The translations under genes and the position numbers were made by a program. This document shows, one piece after another, positions 17,033 to 25,547 of a stretch of 33,376 nucleotides of DNA; position 1 is the stretch's first letter, and each line of letters opens with the position of its first letter. The notes beneath the pieces were generated by a model. The model worked only from the letters and a program-made list of their open reading frames with translations. It was not told where the DNA came from and did not search any database. This stretch comes from JBLIKP01 sp047635375 (GTDB lineage Bacteria; Bacteroidota; Bacteroidia; Sphingobacteriales; Sphingobacteriaceae): positions 1 through 33,376 of the forward strand of contig JBLIKP010000014.1 of the NCBI GenBank assembly GCA_047635375.1, in the 5' to 3' direction.

Positions 17033-17950
17033 ATGGAAATGACTGATCTACGTAAATTTATTATTCCAATTTTAATCACCCTTTTGGTAATCACTAGCGG
17101 TATGCTCTTTTTACAAGGCACTCCAAACGAAAGGCTTTTTGAAACAGCTGAGTTTAGCGAGGATTATAAAATCTACGCACTGGATTTACCTCGAGAGTTA
17201 TTTTTCGCAGGAGAAAAAGTCCCAATGGATGACCAGGCTGTCCGTGAACGATTTGACCGTGAATTATTAACAAACACCTATTGGCAGAGCAATATGCTGC
17301 TCAGTATAAAAAGAGCAAATAGATGGTTTCCAGTGATTGAGCCAATTTTAAAAGAAAATAATATCCCTGACGACTTCAAGTATTTGGCTCTTGCCGAATC
17401 GGGCTTGCTAAATGTAACCTCTCCAGCTGGAGCTCGTGGGTTTTGGCAACTTGGCGAAGCAACTGCGAAAGAAAATGGTTTAACGGTCACCAATGAAATC
17501 GACCAAAGAATGGATGTGGAGACCTCTACCCTGATTGCTTGTAAATACTTATTAGAGGCTAAGGAAGAATTTGGTTCTTGGGCCATGGCAGCCGCATCCT
17601 ATAACATGGGGAAAACTGGTTTCAGAACACAAAAGACAAATCAAAAAACCGACAATTACTACGATTTGTATTTAAACTCAGAAACTTACAGGTATATCTT
17701 TAGGATTTTGGCTTTCAAAACCATTATGACAAATCCTGAGAAATACGGTTTTTATTTCCAGAAGAAACATCTTTATCCACCACTAAAATCAAAAATTATT
17801 CAAGTGGATACGGCAATTAATGACTTAGCAGATTTCGCTAAAGCCCAAGGAACTAATTACCGAAATCTAAAAATCCATAACCCTTGGATGCTTTCGAGCA
17901 CGATGCCAAATCCAAAAAGAAAAGTTTACTCCATCGCAATCGAGGATTAA
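17033..17950 (+). CDS. Lytic transglycosylase (SLT domain), membrane-anchored
   Basis: This murein-cleaving enzyme is held in the inner membrane or exported by an N-terminal hydrophobic segment (FIIPILITLLVITSGMLFL, residues 9-27). The SLT/lysozyme-like domain starts near residue 100. It has the catalytic Glu in LALAESGLLN (E122), then the family signatures GARGFWQL (133-140) and MAAASYNMG. The protein is 305 residues from the first ATG; a second ATG at 17039 fits better with the promoter at 17015-17022. There is no LysM domain. Its stop codon abuts the uvrA stop on the other strand (TAA/TTA at 17948-17953), with no terminator between them. Confidence 0.92.
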   Translation: MEMTDLRKFIIPILITLLVITSGMLFLQGTPNERLFETAEFSEDYKIYALDLPRELFFAGEKVPMDDQAVRERFDRELLTNTYWQSNMLLSIKRANRWFPVIEPILKENNIPDDFKYLALAESGLLNVTSPAGARGFWQLGEATAKENGLTVTNEIDQRMDVETSTLIACKYLLEAKEEFGSWAMAAASYNMGKTGFRTQKTNQKTDNYYDLYLNSETYRYIFRILAFKTIMTNPEKYGFYFQKKHLYPPLKSKIIQVDTAINDLADFAKAQGTNYRNLKIHNPWMLSSTMPNPKRKVYSIAIED

Positions 17951-20791
17951 TTACTTCATTTCAAGTTTTAGGAATTTTCCAGTATGACTATTTTCAACTT
18001 TAATTAATTCCTCTGGAGTTCCTATAAAAAGGATTTCACCACCCCCATGCCCACCTTCTGGCCCTAAATCAATAATATGATCAGCTAGTTTGATGATGTC
18101 AAGGTTGTGCTCAATTACAAGAACTGTATTTCCTTTATCAACAAGGCGGTTTAGCACCTGAGTTAATACACGAATATCTTCAAAGTGAAGACCCGTTGTT
18201 GGCTCGTCAAGGATGTAGAACGTTTGTCCTGTATCTTTTTTTGAAAGCTCAGTAGCTAATTTTACTCGCTGAGCTTCACCTCCAGAAATTGTGGTAGAGC
18301 TTTGCCCTAAGGTTAAATAACCTAATCCAACATCATTTAAGGATTGGATTTTCCTAAGAATTGAGGGCATGTGCTCGAAAAACAAACAGGCGTCTTCGAT
18401 GCTCATCCCAAGGACATCACTGATGGATTTCCCACGATAGCGCACTTCCAAAGTTTCTCGGTTGTATCGCTTCCCTTGACATCTTTCACAAGGCACTTCC
18501 ACATCCGGAAGAAAATTCATTTCGATTACCTTAACACCACCACCTTCACACTCTTCGCATCTTCCCCCTTTTACGTTAAAGGAGAATCTACCAATTTTGT
18601 AACCACGGATTTTCGCTTCAGGTAGTTCGCAGAATAATTTTCTAATATCTGTAAATACTCCAGTGTAAGTCGCTGGATTTGACCTTGGAGTTCTTCCAAT
18701 TGCTGACTGGTCGATTTCAATTACCTTATCAACAAGCTTTAGTCCCGACATTTCAGTATAAGGCTTTGGCTTTTTTACTGAATGATAAAAATGCTGACTT
18801 AAAATTGGGTACAGAGTTTCGGTGATAAGTGTAGACTTCCCCGACCCAGAAACTCCAGTAACACAGATGAATTTACCTAGTGGGAACTCAGCATCTACAT
18901 TCTTCAAATTATTTCCAGAAACCCCCTTTAATATGAGTTTTTCGCCGGTGCCTTCTCTTCTTTTCTCCGGGGTTTCAATTTCTCTTCTTCCAGAAAGATA
19001 ATCGGCGGTTATTCCATCACCTTTTAAAAGTTCCTCAGGAGTACCCTGCGCCATAACTTTTCCGCCGTGAACACCCGCAGCTGGACCAATATCTAACACA
19101 TAATCGGCTTCGAGAATCATATCTTTATCGTGTTCTACGACAAGGACACTGTTCCCCATATCCCTTAAATCTTTAAGTGCGCCAATCAGTCTATGATTAT
19201 CTCGTTGATGCAGACCGATACTTGGCTCATCAAGGATGTAAAGTACATTTACCAACTGCGACCCAATTCTAGTGGCAAGTCTAATTCTTTGAGCTTCTCC
19301 ACCGGACAGTGATCCCGATGGACGATCTAATGTTAAGTAGTTAAGTCCTACATTCAGTAAGAACTGAATCCTCGTTTTTATTTCTTTAAAAATCTCTTGC
19401 CCAATAACCTGTTGTCTTTCAGTAAGATTGGCTTCAATCTCATTTACCCATTCAAAAAGTGATTTCAAGTCAAAATTTGCAAGATCACTGATGTTTTTAT
19501 CTGCAATTTTAAAATGTAGCGATTCTTTTTTCAGTCTTGCGCGCTGGCATGTTGGGCAATCGATAAGTTCAATATAATCACGAGTCTGATTTTTCTTTCC
19601 ACGGCCTTTAACCATGTTTTCGAAAATAAGCTTCAGAAGCCCTTCAAACTTAACCGAGTATTTATGCTTATCGTATTTATTGTAAGTGACTGAAACTGTT
19701 ATTTCATCAGGAGTTCCATTTAAAATTTCACTCACACAAACTTCTGAAAGCTCTTCAAAAGGAGTGTCAAGATTACTTTCATTCCTTTCCAATACAGCCT
19801 CCACCATATTGAAGGTCCAGTTGTTTTTATATTCACCAAGGGCTGGAATAGCACCGTCTCTAATCGACTTAGTTTTGCTTGGGATAAACTTTCCTAAATC
19901 AACCTCACGCACAAATCCTAAACCAGAACAGTTGGTACATGCCCCGTAGGGTGAGTTAAAGGAAAAAGTATTTGGTTGAGGCTCATCATAGGAAAGTCCT
20001 GAGGTGGGACACATAAGAAACTTACTAAAATTAGCAGCCTCTTGAGTTTCGTGATTCATAACTTTTATCACGCCTTTCCCCATCTTCATCGCCGACCGAA
20101 CGGACTGTGTTAATCGGGCAATATCTTTTTCTCCAACTTTTATCCTATCGATAACCACTTCAATGTCGTGAACCTTATAACGGTCCACCTGCATTTTCGG
20201 GATTACTTCCTCAATTTCACCGTCAATACGGACTTTATTAAAACCTTGCTTTCTTATCTGCTCAAAAAGCTCCCTGTAATGACCTTTACGTCCTTTTACA
20301 ACAGGAGCAAGAATTGCCACAAGGGTATCCTTGTAATTAGTTAAAATGTTATCTATTACTTCATCCTCAGTCATTTTCACCATAGCCTCTCCTGTTTTAT
20401 AGGAATAGGCGATGGCAACTCTGGCATAAAGTAATCTTAGGTAATCGTATACCTCGGTTATTGTCCCTACGGTTGAGCGAGGGTTTTTACTTGTGGTCTT
20501 TTGGTCGATGGAAATTACGGGGCTTAATCCTTCAATCTTATCGACATCTGGTCTTTCCATGTTCCCCATAAATTGGCGGGAATATGCGGAAAAAGTCTCC
20601 ATATAACGACGTTGCCCCTCGGCATAAATTGTATCAAAAGCCAATGACGATTTTCCACTTCCGCTAAGACCGGTAATTACAACCAGCTTATTGCGAGGGA
20701 AAGAGACGTCAATGTTTTTTAGATTGTGTACGCGAGCGCCATACACATCCACTGAGTCCTTCTCTTTTATCAAGTCGTAAATTTCGGCCAT
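17951..20791 (-). CDS. uvrA: Excinuclease ABC subunit A (UvrA)
   Basis: UvrA recognises bulky DNA damage and loads UvrB in nucleotide excision repair. From the ATG at 20791 it is 946 residues, a normal UvrA length. Two ABC ATPase units are present: Walker A GLSGSGKSS (41-49) and GVSGSGKST (near residue 645), with signatures PSGSLSGGEAQR and SSTTISGGEAQR and Walker B ILDEPS and ILDEPT. The C-terminal zinc module CEECEGGG...CERCQGKRY is intact. The N-terminal zinc module reads CPTSG (around 261-265) before CTNCSGLG, so one of the four usual cysteines is replaced by Ser. A GTG at 20809 also opens the frame, but it overlaps an inverted repeat and the ATG begins the conserved sequence. Confidence 0.97.
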   Translation of the reverse strand: MAEIYDLIKEKDSVDVYGARVHNLKNIDVSFPRNKLVVITGLSGSGKSSLAFDTIYAEGQRRYMETFSAYSRQFMGNMERPDVDKIEGLSPVISIDQKTTSKNPRSTVGTITEVYDYLRLLYARVAIAYSYKTGEAMVKMTEDEVIDNILTNYKDTLVAILAPVVKGRKGHYRELFEQIRKQGFNKVRIDGEIEEVIPKMQVDRYKVHDIEVVIDRIKVGEKDIARLTQSVRSAMKMGKGVIKVMNHETQEAANFSKFLMCPTSGLSYDEPQPNTFSFNSPYGACTNCSGLGFVREVDLGKFIPSKTKSIRDGAIPALGEYKNNWTFNMVEAVLERNESNLDTPFEELSEVCVSEILNGTPDEITVSVTYNKYDKHKYSVKFEGLLKLIFENMVKGRGKKNQTRDYIELIDCPTCQRARLKKESLHFKIADKNISDLANFDLKSLFEWVNEIEANLTERQQVIGQEIFKEIKTRIQFLLNVGLNYLTLDRPSGSLSGGEAQRIRLATRIGSQLVNVLYILDEPSIGLHQRDNHRLIGALKDLRDMGNSVLVVEHDKDMILEADYVLDIGPAAGVHGGKVMAQGTPEELLKGDGITADYLSGRREIETPEKRREGTGEKLILKGVSGNNLKNVDAEFPLGKFICVTGVSGSGKSTLITETLYPILSQHFYHSVKKPKPYTEMSGLKLVDKVIEIDQSAIGRTPRSNPATYTGVFTDIRKLFCELPEAKIRGYKIGRFSFNVKGGRCEECEGGGVKVIEMNFLPDVEVPCERCQGKRYNRETLEVRYRGKSISDVLGMSIEDACLFFEHMPSILRKIQSLNDVGLGYLTLGQSSTTISGGEAQRVKLATELSKKDTGQTFYILDEPTTGLHFEDIRVLTQVLNRLVDKGNTVLVIEHNLDIIKLADHIIDLGPEGGHGGGEILFIGTPEELIKVENSHTGKFLKLEMK

Positions 20792-20806
20792 AATCAATTT
20801 AAAATA

Positions 20807-20822
20807 CACTTCCGCGGAAGCG
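20807..20822. repeat. Palindrome copy 1 (15 of 16 match to CGCTTCCGCGGAAGCG)
   Basis: CACTTCCGCGGAAGCG contains the perfect inverted repeat CTTCCGCGGAAG (20809-20820). It lies between the uvrA -7 element and its ATG, at about the predicted transcription start. A full 16-base copy lies inside the DHH gene at 32052-32067. Confidence 0.7.
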
Positions 20823-20825
20823 CCA

Positions 20826-20833
20826 CAAAAGTA
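20826..20833 (-). promoter_or_regulatory. Bacteroidota -7 element for uvrA
   Basis: The minus strand reads TACTTTTG, exactly TAnnTTTG, 34 bases before the ATG at 20791. No good TTG -33 is seen at 17-23 bases. Confidence 0.5.
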
Positions 20834-20880
20834 AGGAAAATTAACAGCTTTTTTGGGGTAGAGCTAGACCCAATAAATGA

Positions 20881-20912
20881 AAAAAGCCCCTTACAAAAAT
20901 TGTAAGGGGCTC
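20881..20912 (-). terminator. Terminator after the anti-sigma factor gene
   Basis: AGCCCCTTACAA and TTGTAAGGGGCT form a perfect twelve-base-pair stem with a three-base loop. On the minus strand it is followed by TTTTTT. It lies 19 bases after the anti-sigma stop and separates the sigma unit from uvrA. Confidence 0.93.
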
Positions 20913-20931
20913 AATTATAGATTTTTCTATT

Positions 20932-21753
20932 TTAAAGGGATGCAAAGAGCACCATTCTATCCATTGTAGGGCTTTCACTTCCGCCTATTAGCTCAATAGT
21001 TACCGCAAAAGCTTGAGCATTTGAAATATTTTTCATTTCTACCATGGCAATGCCATCTTCAAACGAATCAAACAACCCAGCATCAACAGGCTTCCCATCT
21101 TCTAGAGCCCAAAGTTGATAAATATGGTCATCCGGAGCTTTAGGCATACTCATGGCATCCAAAAGCACTTTTTTCTCTGCTGGATCCCAATAAACCATTG
21201 CCTCGCCTTCTGGCATCATTTCCAATCCTTTTAACGTGATTTTCTTTGATTTTGGCTTTCGCAGCACATCAAGATGAGCGATTGCCGCGTCATATTGATT
21301 ACTGGTCCTTTGGAATGTTTCGGCCATTTTCTGGTTTTCCTCCTCATATTGAGCTACTAGGGTGTTTGCATCCCCTAGCTGGAAATAAAATATTGCTGCC
21401 ATTGCCCCACTCACCATGAAAAGGGTGAAAGAAGCTGCTGCCGCCCACATCCATGAACTTGGTTTATTAACTCCAATTGTAGGCATAGGCTTTTCCCCAA
21501 ACGTCTCTTTAGTTTGAACAGATTTATTTTCTCCTTTAATTTCGGACAAAATACTTCCCTTAAGAGACCTCGATGGTCCTATTCCTGCAATCTCAGATAT
21601 TCCTTGATTGACCGCAAATATTGATTCAAGTTCACCCTCTAATTCTGGATGCTTGGCAATTTGGGCATCTACCTCGAACATCTCATGCTCTGATAGTAAG
21701 CCTAGAGCATATAACTCTAGTTGTCCCGACGCTATGTATTCTTTTACATTCAC
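20932..21753 (-). CDS. RskA-like anti-sigma factor, membrane-anchored
   Basis: This 273-residue protein should hold the neighbouring ECF sigma factor inactive. The N-terminal cytoplasmic part (residues 1-100) has the anti-sigma domain features, with LELYALGLLSEHE near residue 12 and an acidic helix after it. A single transmembrane helix spans about 103-124 (MWAAAASFTLFMVSGAMAAIF). It is followed by a probable coiled-coil (125-160) and an extracytoplasmic RskA-type C-terminal domain with DDHIYQLWALEDGKPVDAGLF. The zinc-binding HxxxCxxC motif is absent. The start is GTG and overlaps the sigma stop by four bases (GTGA), which argues for translational coupling and balanced amounts. The external signal is unknown. 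Confidence 0.9.
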   Translation of the reverse strand: MNVKEYIASGQLELYALGLLSEHEMFEVDAQIAKHPELEGELESIFAVNQGISEIAGIGPSRSLKGSILSEIKGENKSVQTKETFGEKPMPTIGVNKPSSWMWAAAASFTLFMVSGAMAAIFYFQLGDANTLVAQYEEENQKMAETFQRTSNQYDAAIAHLDVLRKPKSKKITLKGLEMMPEGEAMVYWDPAEKKVLLDAMSMPKAPDDHIYQLWALEDGKPVDAGLFDSFEDGIAMVEMKNISNAQAFAVTIELIGGSESPTMDRMVLFASL

Positions 21754-22310
21754 TTTTTTAACTCCTCAAAATATTCTCTCAAATGAATAATCCCCATCCT
21801 AATCCGAGTTTTAACGGTGCCCAATGGCACTCCAAGTTCTTCAGAAACTTCGGCGTGGGTATATCCCTTGAAATACACTAGTTCAATTATACTTTGCTGT
21901 TCGGGTTTTAAATTTTTTAACAACGCCTTTACACCTAGGTGGTCTGGGTTGTAGGATGTGTTCCTAATGTTGTCAATTATAAATACGTTGCTTTCTATAT
22001 TCTGGTTTTTAGATTGATTTCGGAAATCTTTCGATCGTACTTTATCAATCGCAAGATTTCGGGTAACATTCACCATCCAGGTGAATAATCGTCCTTTTTC
22101 AGCGCTATAAGATTCAAACGAGTTCCAAATTTTAACGAAGGCTTCTTGAAGAACATCCTCTGCTATTTCTTGGGAATTTACAATTTTAAAAACCACTGAT
22201 AACAAGGCCCCGGAATAGTTATCATATAACACCTCCAATGCATGCTCATCCCTATTTGAGAGTAACTCAATTAGTTCGTCGTTTCCAACTTTCTGTATTT
22301 TGTTTGGCAA
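21750..22310 (-). CDS. ECF-type RNA polymerase sigma factor (SigK-like)
   Basis: This 186-residue alternative sigma factor has regions 2 and 4 only. Region 2 covers about residues 20-90, with YDNYSGALLSVVFKIV, EDVLQEAFVKIW and GRLFTWMVNVTRNLAID. Region 4 covers about 130-182, with KPEQQSIIELVYFKGYTHAE and the helix-turn-helix VPLGTVKTRIRMGI. Pairing with an RskA-like anti-sigma partner resembles the SigK-RskA arrangement. No ATG exists before the conserved region; the frame starts with TTG at 22310. A TTTG-N19-TATCTTTA promoter (22342-22372) lies upstream, and a terminator separates it from the T9SS gene. Confidence 0.93.
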   Translation of the reverse strand: MPNKIQKVGNDELIELLSNRDEHALEVLYDNYSGALLSVVFKIVNSQEIAEDVLQEAFVKIWNSFESYSAEKGRLFTWMVNVTRNLAIDKVRSKDFRNQSKNQNIESNVFIIDNIRNTSYNPDHLGVKALLKNLKPEQQSIIELVYFKGYTHAEVSEELGVPLGTVKTRIRMGIIHLREYFEELKK

Positions 22311-22341
22311 TTTGTTCTGGTTAATTGGATTATAGTTAAGC

Positions 22342-22372
22342 TAAAGATAACCCAAATATTAAATAAATCAAA
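22342..22372 (-). promoter_or_regulatory. Promoter of the ECF sigma operon
   Basis: The minus strand reads TTTG (22369-22372), a 19-base spacer, then TATCTTTA (22342-22349), which is 7 of 8 to TAnnTTTG. The bases after the -33 (ATTTATT) repeat those in the promoter of the T9SS gene at 25548-25578. Confidence 0.6.
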
Positions 22373-22392
22373 TCTGAAAATCGGGCAAAAAA

Positions 22393-22419
22393 AATCCTCA
22401 TCTTAAACAGATGAGGATT
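22393..22419 (-). terminator. Terminator after the T9SS surface protein gene
   Basis: AATCCTCATCT and AGATGAGGATT form a perfect eleven-base-pair stem with a five-base loop. A run of T follows on the minus strand, 22 bases past the stop codon. Confidence 0.93.
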
Positions 22420-22440
22420 AAATATTAATATTAATGCTAA

Positions 22441-25400
22441 TTAGCGAGTAACTGCAAATTTTCCAGTTTTCACGCTACCTTTTCCAATAAGTCTCACAAA
22501 GTAAGTGCCGTTAGAAAGGTCGTTTACATCAATTTGAACAGTATTTTGATTAGCCTCAACGTTTCTTACAGAAGTCTTAACCAATTGTCCTTTTATATTG
22601 TAGATCTCAACGTTAAGCATTCCTGCCTCAGTAATAACCACTTCAACGGCTGCGAAATCTTTTGCTGGGTTAGGATAAACTTTTAAAGTTTTATTTAAAG
22701 CACGCCCTCCAAAGTTGTTGTTAATTCCAACTAGAGTAGACGAAGTAAATAATCCACGACCAAAGGAAGCGGCGTAAACTTTAGAAATATTCGCCGATCC
22801 ACCTGGAACCTTTTTGCGCTGTTGAGAAACTTGGTAAGTAATTACTCTAGGGTAATTGTTATTTGCTTCAAACCAAGTTGTACCAAAGTCACTAGAAGCA
22901 TAAATACCCATTTCAGTTCCTAAAATGATCTCGTCACCATTATTGTGGTTAATCATTCCAGAGTATACTGGCATAGCAGGAAGTGCCCCTTGTGCTGCGG
23001 CAAAGATTGGAGTTGCCGTTGTTGCATTGGATGAAACATAAACATAGTTTGTATTTCCATAGTTACCTAATGTTACAACTACTCTATCTGGGTTGTTAGG
23101 ATCAATTGCAATATCAGTAATTAACTGGCTTCCAAAAGTAGTTCCTCCAATTTGAGTAGTAGTAATACCTCTTTGTTCAGGATTAAATCCAGTTCCAACT
23201 CCGTCGTTAGCTACCGTAGTATAACTTACATCGGCTCGACGCAGACCAGAAATTCTAAAAAGCTTACTTCCCTGAACTACAAATAAATGATTTCCGTCTT
23301 CACTGAATTTCACTTTAGTCACTTTTCCTCCAGAGGTTAATAAATTCGCCTTTAAATCAAACCAACGTGTTGGATTGATAAAGTCTAATGCTCCCTCGGT
23401 GTAATAAACTGTATTATTCAACCCAACAGCTAATTTGCTTCTTGGAGTTGGGATAACTAAATGTGCTTTTTGTTCTGTTGTTGTTGTTGTATCCATCACT
23501 AAGGTAGTGTCGGAAGTAATAACAGTATCATTAACAACGACCGTATCTGCTGCTACGTTTTCCTTACAAGCAGTATCCATTTGAGCAGGGTCACAGGCAA
23601 TGGTTGTGTCTGTTCCGTCAATAGTAGTATCCTTTGTGTAAGTGGTATCCATTGTGTAAGTGGTATCACTTGAGAATGTCGAATCAAATTCAACAATTGT
23701 ATCTGAAACTGATATTACCACAGTTTCGATATCAACTTGAACAGTATCAAATCCTTCCTCATTTTGAGTGAATTCAGTAATAATTACTGTGTCAGTCAAA
23801 TCAGTGAAATCTTCCCATAAAGAGAAAGTAGAATAGTAAGCTGAATTTGCAATATCGTTGGATGTTACATTTCTATCGTAGAAGCCAGAGAATGTATTTC
23901 CGCCATTTTGTGATCTCAAAAGGTTTTGAGCAGATGCTTGATTGGATCCAGGAACTGTTGTAAAAATTCCATTTGGAACTAGATATGAAACTTTAGATTC
24001 AACCGAATTCCCTGAAAGGATAACATTCCCCTCTTTACCAGAAATTCCACCAGTAATTTTCACTGTCCCATTTCCGAATGAACCACCAATAATCCTTCCG
24101 TATCCACTCGCGCTTGCGCTAAAGAATTGTCCTGTGTTATAGCCTACACTAGCTTTTCCAAATGACGGTGAAGGACTTGTTGCATTTGAAGTTGTATAAA
24201 TTCCATCATCAACTCCTAAGAAGAAAATATCAGAATTTGTTGGGTGAGTAGCAATGGCATGGCAGAAAACCCCTACATGAGTTGGGTTTTGAGGAAAATC
24301 AGGCGTTGCAGAACCTATTCTTTCCCATCCTGCTGTTGTTGAGTATTTCAATACTTCATCAGCACCACCAAAGAAAAGCCTTTCTGGGCTGTTATTATCA
24401 ATTGCAAATCCAATTGAATAATTTCCTTGGTCACCTAAAGGATTAAAGTTAGTAGACCCTGGGCCAATTACTGTCCAAGTATCTCCACCATCTTTAGATT
24501 GGTAAACATTTTTTAATTCTCCGTTGGTTTTAACTGAAACAGCGTAAACAAATTTTCTATCTGCTTTAGCAACTTCAATCTCTAATCTTGATTCTTTTGA
24601 AATTTGACCAGCGGCTGTTCCTGAAACGTTTGTAAAACTAGTTCCACCATCAGTAGATTTGTAAAGACCACCTTCAACGGCGGCTAATACAGCACCACCA
24701 GCAACAAATTCAACATCTTGTGCTGGAGTAGTTATTGCAAGTGGGTTGGCCCATGACGTTCCGCCATCTTTACTTGTCCTAATTCCTTTTATGGTTGAGA
24801 CAACAATGTTGTTTGCATCATCTGGATTAACAGAAATCGAAGAAACAACTTTGAAAGCTTCCTTATCAGCGCCAGAGGCGGTCCAAGTAGAAGCCAATCT
24901 TTCGAAGGAAGTCCCATCTGCTGAAACCCAAATTCCTTGGCCTTCAAATCCAGCAATTGTTTTCTTCCCGTTTAAACCTTCAACATTGAAATTGGTGAAC
25001 ATTTCACCCGTTCCGAAGTATATTTTTCCGTTTGGTCCTTGAGCCAAACTTGAAACCACAAGGGATTCAAAATCATCGTTAACAACATCCCAGCCAGATC
25101 CGCCTGTGGTACTTTTCCAAAGCCCACCCGTTGCACTACCTGCGAAAATCACCTTATCATTGTTTTCATCAAACAATAAGGCGTTTGTGCGACCTCCTAA
25201 ATTATCTGGTCCAAGTGGTGACCATGAAAGATCACTTACTTTATTGTAGCTTTTTAATTTGCTAGCCTGAAGTTGGGCATTTTCAACATCCTCAACAGTA
25301 ACTTCTCCAGTAACTTGGTTTTGTCGTAACGACTGCAAGTATGCAGAAAGGTTGTTCGGGGCAGATTTCTTTTTATCTCCGCCGTTTCCGTTATTTCCGG

Positions 25401-25491
25401 AAGTATAGGGAGAATCAACCATAGCAACACCAAAGATGCTAACTACTGCGATTAAAGTTCCTAATAAACTAAGTGTAACTTTTTTACTCAT
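22441..25491 (-). CDS. T9SS-exported surface protein with BNR/sortilin-like repeats
   Basis: This 1016-residue protein has an N-terminal signal peptide (MSKKVTLSLLGTLIAVVSIFGVAMV). An N-terminal beta-propeller-like region is built of Asp-box (BNR) repeats such as STTGGSGWD, SKDGGTSWA, STDGGTSFT and SKDGGDTWT. A D/T-rich linker covers about residues 560-675, and a second propeller part has SSDFGTTWF. The C-terminal type A sorting domain (last 80 or so residues) begins VYPNPAKDFAAVEV and ends GTYFVRLIGKGSVKTGKFAVTR-like, so it should be exported by the type IX system and attached to the cell surface. The linker interrupts the propeller and holds 13 D-[ST]-[AILMTV] motifs. The ligand or substrate is unknown. 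It has its own promoter and terminator. Confidence 0.92.
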   Translation of the reverse strand: MSKKVTLSLLGTLIAVVSIFGVAMVDSPYTSGNNGNGGDKKKSAPNNLSAYLQSLRQNQVTGEVTVEDVENAQLQASKLKSYNKVSDLSWSPLGPDNLGGRTNALLFDENNDKVIFAGSATGGLWKSTTGGSGWDVVNDDFESLVVSSLAQGPNGKIYFGTGEMFTNFNVEGLNGKKTIAGFEGQGIWVSADGTSFERLASTWTASGADKEAFKVVSSISVNPDDANNIVVSTIKGIRTSKDGGTSWANPLAITTPAQDVEFVAGGAVLAAVEGGLYKSTDGGTSFTNVSGTAAGQISKESRLEIEVAKADRKFVYAVSVKTNGELKNVYQSKDGGDTWTVIGPGSTNFNPLGDQGNYSIGFAIDNNSPERLFFGGADEVLKYSTTAGWERIGSATPDFPQNPTHVGVFCHAIATHPTNSDIFFLGVDDGIYTTSNATSPSPSFGKASVGYNTGQFFSASASGYGRIIGGSFGNGTVKITGGISGKEGNVILSGNSVESKVSYLVPNGIFTTVPGSNQASAQNLLRSQNGGNTFSGFYDRNVTSNDIANSAYYSTFSLWEDFTDLTDTVIITEFTQNEEGFDTVQVDIETVVISVSDTIVEFDSTFSSDTTYTMDTTYTKDTTIDGTDTTIACDPAQMDTACKENVAADTVVVNDTVITSDTTLVMDTTTTTEQKAHLVIPTPRSKLAVGLNNTVYYTEGALDFINPTRWFDLKANLLTSGGKVTKVKFSEDGNHLFVVQGSKLFRISGLRRADVSYTTVANDGVGTGFNPEQRGITTTQIGGTTFGSQLITDIAIDPNNPDRVVVTLGNYGNTNYVYVSSNATTATPIFAAAQGALPAMPVYSGMINHNNGDEIILGTEMGIYASSDFGTTWFEANNNYPRVITYQVSQQRKKVPGGSANISKVYAASFGRGLFTSSTLVGINNNFGGRALNKTLKVYPNPAKDFAAVEVVITEAGMLNVEIYNIKGQLVKTSVRNVEANQNTVQIDVNDLSNGTYFVRLIGKGSVKTGKFAVTR

Positions 25492-25547
25492 ATCTGATTA
25501 AGTTAAAAAAACAATTTTTGCCCAAGGGTACTTGAGCTAACAAACCC

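Noticed and set aside
20792..20809. GTG start six codons upstream of the uvrA ATG
   Set aside because: It overlaps the palindrome at the predicted transcription start, and conserved UvrA sequence begins at MAEIYDLI.
23480..23800. Repetitive D/T-coding DNA considered as a CRISPR-like or tandem DNA repeat
   Set aside because: Units vary in length and sequence at the DNA level and keep the reading frame; it is a low-complexity protein linker, not a repeat array.
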